Source of the DNA: Burkholderiales bacterium
GTDB lineage: Bacteria > Pseudomonadota > Gammaproteobacteria > Burkholderiales > Casimicrobiaceae
DNA length: 64,000 nucleotides
Direction: 5' to 3'
Assembly (NCBI GenBank): GCA_015075645.1
Contig: JABTUF010000003.1
Location: 649,120 to 713,119, forward strand
Shown piece by piece: positions 60,177 to 64,000 of this stretch (position 1 is its first letter; every line of letters begins with the position of its first letter). The notes below the pieces were generated by a model. The model made no database searches. It saw only the letters and a program-made list of their open reading frames with translations, and was not told where the DNA came from. Made by a program: the position numbers and the translations under genes.

Positions 60177-60926
60177 TCAGGGCTCGAGATCCATCTCGAG
60201 GCGCACGTAGTCGCCGCGGTAGGTGATCTCCGCGAGGTAGATCACGGTGCCCGACACGTCGACGCAGACCCGCCGGACCTCGGCGACCGGGGTGTTGACC
60301 GGCACGCCGATCAGGCGGGCGACGTCGACGTCGGCGGCGCCGATGGCGAGCGTCTGCCACGCGCGCGCGATGCGCAGGCCCGGCAGGTCGAGCAGCACCG
60401 GAATCACCGTGTGCCGCCGGAAGCGCGCGGCCGCGCGCCGGAACACGCGTTCGTCGAGGTAGATCGCGATCGCGCAGTACGCCTCGCCGTCCCGCGAGTG
60501 CACCCGCCGCAGGTAACGGTACCGGGGCGCGGGCGCGCCCTCGCCCGGCAGGAGCCGCGGCATCGCCGAAGCCTCGTCGACCAGCGTGAGCTTCGGCTCG
60601 TCGTTGCGGTAGAGGTCGGCGAGGGCCGCGAGCGTGGTGCCGAGCCGGAGTTGCCCGCGCTTCGCCGTGCTGCCGGTGACGAACGTGCCGCGGCCGCGCT
60701 CCGCGCGGACCAATCCCTCCCGCGCCAGGAGCGCGATCGCCTGGCGCGCGGTGACCCGCGCGACGCCGAACTCGTCGACCAGCGCGTCGAGCGTCGGGAG
60801 CTGCGTCCCGGGCAGCCACTCGCCCCGTTCGATGCGGCCGCGCAGGAGCGTCGAGAGCTGGGCGTACCGGGGCACCGGGCTGTCGGCGAACAACCGGTCG
60901 CCTTGGCGGGCGCGTCCCTTTCGCAT
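60177..60926 (-). CDS. GntR-family regulator with UTRA domain (HutC type)
   Basis: 249 residues. Winged helix: YAQLSTLLRGRIERGEWLPGTQLPTLDALVDEFGVARVTARQAIALLAREGLVRAERGRGTFV. UTRA domain: RYRYLRRVHSRDGEAYCAIAIYLDERVFRR ... PVAEVRRVCVDVSGTVIYLAEITYRGDYVRLEMDLEP. It is divergent from the ABC importer at 60989 and probably controls it. The ATG at MRKGRARQGDRLF overlaps a palindrome that may be its operator. Confidence 0.92.
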   Translation of the reverse strand: MRKGRARQGDRLFADSPVPRYAQLSTLLRGRIERGEWLPGTQLPTLDALVDEFGVARVTARQAIALLAREGLVRAERGRGTFVTGSTAKRGQLRLGTTLAALADLYRNDEPKLTLVDEASAMPRLLPGEGAPAPRYRYLRRVHSRDGEAYCAIAIYLDERVFRRAAARFRRHTVIPVLLDLPGLRIARAWQTLAIGAADVDVARLIGVPVNTPVAEVRRVCVDVSGTVIYLAEITYRGDYVRLEMDLEP

Positions 60927-60941
60927 ATAGTTCCAACTATA
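60926..60941. promoter_or_regulatory. Palindromic operator at the GntR/ABC divergent promoter
   Basis: TATAGTT-CC-AACTATA, 7-base arms around 2 central bases, overlapping the first base of the regulator ATG and 48 bases upstream of the permease gene. It is strikingly AT-rich for this DNA and well placed for a HutC-type regulator to control both directions. Confidence 0.65.
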
Positions 60942-60988
60942 GTCCCTTTCGCCGGCGGCGTCGCGGCGCCCCGACCCTTTCCCGCCCG

Positions 60989-61744
60989 ATGCTCCGCAAC
61001 GTCCTGCTCGCCGCGTCACCCTGGGTGCTCGTCGTGGCGCTGTGGTACGCGGTCGCGTGGTCGGGATTCATCAATCCCGCGCTCCTGCCGACGCCGCACC
61101 AGGTCGCGGCGAAGGGCTGGGAACTGCTGACCACCCAGCGCCTGCCGATCGACATCCTGATGTCGACGCAGCGCGTGGCGATCGGCGTTGCGCTCGGCAT
61201 CGCTCTCGCCGTTCCGGTCGGCTTCCTGCTCGGGTGGTACCGGGACGTGCGGCGCTTCCTCGATCCGCTGCTCAACTTCTTCCGCGCGCTGCCGCCGATC
61301 GCGCTGATCCCGCTCGTGATCGTCTACTTCGGCATCGGGGAGCCCGCGAAGATCGTGATCCTGTTCTACGCGTCGTTCTTCGCCGGCGTGATCGTGATGT
61401 ACGAGGGAATCGCGCAGATCAGCCCGATCTACGTCCGCGTGGCGCGCACGCTCGGCGCGACCGACAGCGAGATCTTCCGCCGGGTGATCGTCCCGCTGAC
61501 CGTGCCCCACATGCTGACCGCCCTGCGCGTGGCGCTCGGCGTCGCGTGGGCGACGCTGGTCGCCTCCGAACTCATCGCCGCGCAGCAGGGGCTGGGCGCG
61601 TTGATCCAGAACGCCTCGTCGTTCTTCCAGCTCGACATCATCTACGTCGGGATCATCTGCATCGGTCTGATCGCGCTCGCGATGGACCTCGTCCTGCGCG
61701 CGATCACGCGCCGTCTGGTCGCCTGGCAGGAGCGCATCGCGTGA
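60989..61744 (+). CDS. ABC transporter permease, NitT/TauT type
   Basis: 251 residues, six hydrophobic segments, with the family EAA loop (ISPIYVRVARTLGATDSEIFRRVIVPLTVPHMLTALRVALGVAWATLVASELIAAQQGLGALIQ). This is the SsuC/TauC/ThiX group used for sulfonates, nitrate, aromatic acids or pyrimidines. Its stop overlaps the ATPase start (GTGA). Confidence 0.94.
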   Translation: MLRNVLLAASPWVLVVALWYAVAWSGFINPALLPTPHQVAAKGWELLTTQRLPIDILMSTQRVAIGVALGIALAVPVGFLLGWYRDVRRFLDPLLNFFRALPPIALIPLVIVYFGIGEPAKIVILFYASFFAGVIVMYEGIAQISPIYVRVARTLGATDSEIFRRVIVPLTVPHMLTALRVALGVAWATLVASELIAAQQGLGALIQNASSFFQLDIIYVGIICIGLIALAMDLVLRAITRRLVAWQERIA

Positions 61745-62562
61745 GCGTCCCCGCTCCGGCCCCCGCGCGCATCACCTTCGACCGCGTCTCGGTCGAGTTT
61801 CCCTCGAAGGCCGGGCCGATGCGCGTCGTCGACGACGTGAGCTACCAGATCCACGACCGCGAGTTCGTGTCGGTGATCGGCCCGTCGGGCTGCGGCAAGA
61901 CCACGATGCTCAACATGGTCGCCGGGTTCATGCAGCCGACGAGCGGCCGGGTGCTCCTGGACGGCGCGCCCGTTCCCGGCCCGGGACCCGACCGCGGCGT
62001 GATGTTCCAGGAATACGGCGTGTTCCCCTGGCTCACGGTGCGCGAGAACATCGCGTTCGGGCTGCGGCTCGCCGCGAACCGGGCCGCGGCCGCCGAACGC
62101 GACGAGATCGTGGCGCGCTACATGCGGCTGATGGGCCTCGAGGAATTCGCGGACGCCTGGCCCCGCATGCTGTCGGGCGGGATGCGGCAGCGCCTCGCGC
62201 TCGCGCGGGCCTACGCGATCCGCCCGCAGTTCCTGCTGATGGACGAGCCCTTCGGAGCGCTCGACGCGCAGACGCGCAACGCGATGCAGGACCTGCTGCT
62301 CGAGGTGCTCGCCGCCGAAGGCAAGACCGTGATGTTGATCACGCACTCGGTCGAGGAGGCCGTCTACCTGTCGAACCGCGTCGTCGTGATGAGCGCGCGG
62401 CCGACCCGCATCCGCGAGATCGTCGAGGTGCCGTTCGGCTATCCGCGCGACGAATCGCTGCACGAAACGGCCGCGTTCGGCGAGCTGCGCTCGCACCTGC
62501 GCGAGCTGGTGATGAAGGAGTACGCCGCGCAGGCGCGGCAAGCGGTCCGACCGTCCGACTAG
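61741..62562 (+). CDS. ABC transporter ATPase, NitT/TauT type
   Basis: 273 residues from a GTG start. Walker A GPSGCGKTTMLN, Q-loop VMFQEYGVFPWLTVREN, signature LSGGMRQRLALARAYA, Walker B FLLMDEPFGALDAQTR and switch ITHSVEEAVYLSNRVVVMS, all of the SsuB/TauB group. Energises the adjacent permease. Confidence 0.95.
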   Translation: MSVPAPAPARITFDRVSVEFPSKAGPMRVVDDVSYQIHDREFVSVIGPSGCGKTTMLNMVAGFMQPTSGRVLLDGAPVPGPGPDRGVMFQEYGVFPWLTVRENIAFGLRLAANRAAAAERDEIVARYMRLMGLEEFADAWPRMLSGGMRQRLALARAYAIRPQFLLMDEPFGALDAQTRNAMQDLLLEVLAAEGKTVMLITHSVEEAVYLSNRVVVMSARPTRIREIVEVPFGYPRDESLHETAAFGELRSHLRELVMKEYAAQARQAVRPSD

Positions 62563-62571
62563 GAGGAGAGC

Positions 62572-63570
62572 ATGAAGATCGATCGTCGTGGATTCATCAA
62601 GGCCGGCGCCGCCGCCGGCGCCCTCGCGCTCGGCGCGCCCGCCATCGCGCAATCGCGCGCGAAGATCAAGCTGGGTTACCTGCACACGCTCGCGGTCGAC
62701 GGTCAGATCTGGACCGGCATCGACCGTGGCGCGTTCGCGAAGCACAACGTCGAGTTCGAGCCGGTCCAGTTCACCACCGGACTGGAGCTCTTCCAGGCGA
62801 TGATCGGCGGCAGCATCGAGATGCTCGCGACCGGCGCGGTGATCTCGAACTTCCCGGCGCGGGGGCAGGGGAAGATGTTCCTCGTCAACAACGTCGAGTT
62901 CGCCACCGCGCAACTCTGGGTGCGCGAGGACATGGGGATCCGCTCCTTCGCCGACCTCAAGGGCAAGAAGATCTCGACCACGACCGGCACCACCGCGCAC
63001 GTGTTCCTCGACACGGCGCTTCGTGCGAACGGCATCGGTCCGGGCGACGTCGAACTCGTCAACCAGCGGATGAGCGAGGCGGTCACGTCGTTCATCTCCG
63101 GCGCGGTCCCGGCGGTCGCGCTGTGGGTGCCGTTCAACATCACGGTGAAGCAGAAGGTGCCCGGCGCGAGGATGCTGGTCGACGCGTCGAAGTACTACCC
63201 GCAGGCGGCGATCGTCGGCGGGTGGGCCACGACCGCCGACTTCCACGGCAAGAGCCGCGAGGTGCTGGTGCGCATCGTCAAGGCCTGGGCCGAGGGCAAC
63301 GAGTTCCTGACCGGCAGGACCGACGAGGCGCTGGACGTGCTGCAGAAGAAGCGCTACCCGCAGGTGCCGCTCGCCGAGCTCAAGGAGCAGTACAAGGCGG
63401 AGAAGGCGTTCCCGGCGGCGGAATGGCGCAAGCTCTACGCCGACGGCACGGTGACCAAGTGGCTGCAGCTGGTGACCGACTTCTTCGTCGCCACCGGCAA
63501 CATCCACAACCCGGTGCCGGCGTCGCAGTATTTCGACCCGTCGATCTACCTCGACGCGACCAAGGCGTAG
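62572..63570 (+). CDS. ABC transporter substrate-binding protein, NMT1/SsuA type
   Basis: 332 residues with a twin-arginine-like signal (MKIDRRGFIKAGAAAGALALGAPAIA-Q) and AGGAGGAG ribosome site. The SsuA-like fold shows IKLGYLHTLAVDGQIWTGIDRGAFAKHNVEFEPVQFTTGLELFQAMIGGSIEMLATGAV. Periplasmic capture protein for the importer; the substrate is not evident. Last gene of the operon, followed by a large hairpin. Confidence 0.93.
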   Translation: MKIDRRGFIKAGAAAGALALGAPAIAQSRAKIKLGYLHTLAVDGQIWTGIDRGAFAKHNVEFEPVQFTTGLELFQAMIGGSIEMLATGAVISNFPARGQGKMFLVNNVEFATAQLWVREDMGIRSFADLKGKKISTTTGTTAHVFLDTALRANGIGPGDVELVNQRMSEAVTSFISGAVPAVALWVPFNITVKQKVPGARMLVDASKYYPQAAIVGGWATTADFHGKSREVLVRIVKAWAEGNEFLTGRTDEALDVLQKKRYPQVPLAELKEQYKAEKAFPAAEWRKLYADGTVTKWLQLVTDFFVATGNIHNPVPASQYFDPSIYLDATKA

Positions 63571-63583
63571 GCATGAAAATGGG

Positions 63584-63645
63584 CCACCAAGGCACCAAGA
63601 CACCAAGGAGGACCGTCCTTTCTTGGTGACTTGGTGTCTTGGTGG
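63584..63645. repeat. Long hairpin of CACCAAG repeats
   Basis: Three CACCAAG units at 63584-63607 (separated by single bases) face three CTTGGTG units at 63622-63645 across a 14-base loop, giving a 24-base stem with two mismatches. Similar CACCAAG-rich hairpins occur in many unrelated genomes, as I recall. It can serve as terminator of the ABC operon. Confidence 0.75.
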
Positions 63646-63697
63646 TCATTCCGGCTTTCGCATGCGGCAGGCAACGCGGACTGCCGGGGCATAATCC

Positions 63698-64000
63698 ATG
63701 CCGGCAGACTTCTACGACTACATCATCGTCGGCGCCGGTTCGGCGGGCTGCGTGCTCGCCAACCGGCTGTCGGCGGATCCGCGGTGCCGCGTGCTGCTGC
63801 TCGAGGCGGGCGGGCGCGACCGGAATTTCTGGCTCCGGCTGCCGGTCGGCTACTTCCGCACGATCTACGACGAGCGTTTCTCCCGGCTGTTCCCGACCGA
63901 GCCGTCGGAGGGCACGGCCGGGCGCGCCATCGTCTGGCCGCGCGGGCGCGTGCTGGGCGGCTCCAGCTAGTTCAACGGCCTGATCTTCATCCGCGGCCAG
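63698..64000 (+). pseudogene. GMC-family oxidoreductase, N-terminal part, with in-frame amber codon
   Basis: Starts [39 protein letters not shown], the FAD-binding Rossmann motif of GMC flavoenzymes (choline dehydrogenase/alcohol dehydrogenase group). The next signature should read [19 protein letters not shown]; here the codon after GGSS is TAG (63968-63970), followed in frame by FNGLIFIRGQ to the window edge. A Ser codon TCG changed to TAG by one base explains it. The gene is either inactivated, read through by a suppressor, or affected by a sequencing error; the rest lies outside the window. Confidence 0.8.

Overview
The window is about 64 kb of very GC-rich DNA, densely coding on both strands, with no rRNA, tRNA or CRISPR array that I can see. 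Gene content and order point to a betaproteobacterium, probably in or near Burkholderiales/Rhodocyclales. The reasons are the bamD / rluD-pgeF arrangement next to a phaC-phaB-phaR-rimO polyhydroxyalkanoate (PHA) block, an RpfE-type gene beside recJ, lolC-lolD, a TonB/ExbBD system and several periplasmic-binding-protein transporters. The species cannot be named from the sequence alone.

Layout. 1-2364 (minus): an RND efflux operon, with a periplasmic adaptor carrying an OmpA-like C-terminal domain followed by the pump (cut by the window edge). 2492-15178: rimO, phaR, phaP, two exported proteins of unknown role, phaB, phaC, a small membrane protein, a ZIP metal transporter, pgeF, rluD and bamD. 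phaR and phaP are divergent around a clear sigma70-type promoter flanked by TGC-N3-GCA motifs; the same motif recurs near phaB and upstream of a second SDR reductase gene at 18806, suggesting a small PhaR regulon. 15328-25606: dinG, an exported protein, the SDR reductase, recJ, an RpfE-like gene with an apparent frameshift, lolC-lolD, a 3-methyladenine glycosylase and a DUF2062 protein. 25654-33290: a peptide-type ABC importer with two tandem substrate-binding proteins, two permeases and a fused double ATPase. 33327-36768: a TldE/TldD-like pair and a GNAT acetyltransferase. 37002-43631: a TonB-dependent receptor, a REP/REPIN-like array, a small exported protein, then exbB-exbD-exbD-tonB. 43875-51376: ECF sigma factor plus anti-sigma factor, a membrane protein, gspD-gspE-gspF and a thioredoxin-fold protein.

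51531-59154 (minus) is one tightly overlapping operon: FCD-type GntR regulator, TRAP transporter (DctP, DctQ, DctM), Tm-1/UPF0261 ATP-binding protein, creatininase-family hydrolase and FAD-linked oxidase. Two TGGTNNNACCA-type operator copies sit at the head of the operon. The pathway is not one I recognise; uptake and oxidation of a hydroxy- or oxo-carboxylate is a reasonable guess. 59458-60095 is a VapBC-like toxin-antitoxin pair. 60177-63570 is a UTRA-type GntR regulator divergent from a NitT/TauT-type ABC importer. The window ends in a GMC oxidoreductase with an in-frame amber codon.

A recurring theme is short inverted-repeat elements of at least five unrelated sequence families in intergenic gaps, mostly at 3' gene ends. 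In at least two genes (dinG and the GNAT gene) the repeat itself encodes the last residues and the stop codon.
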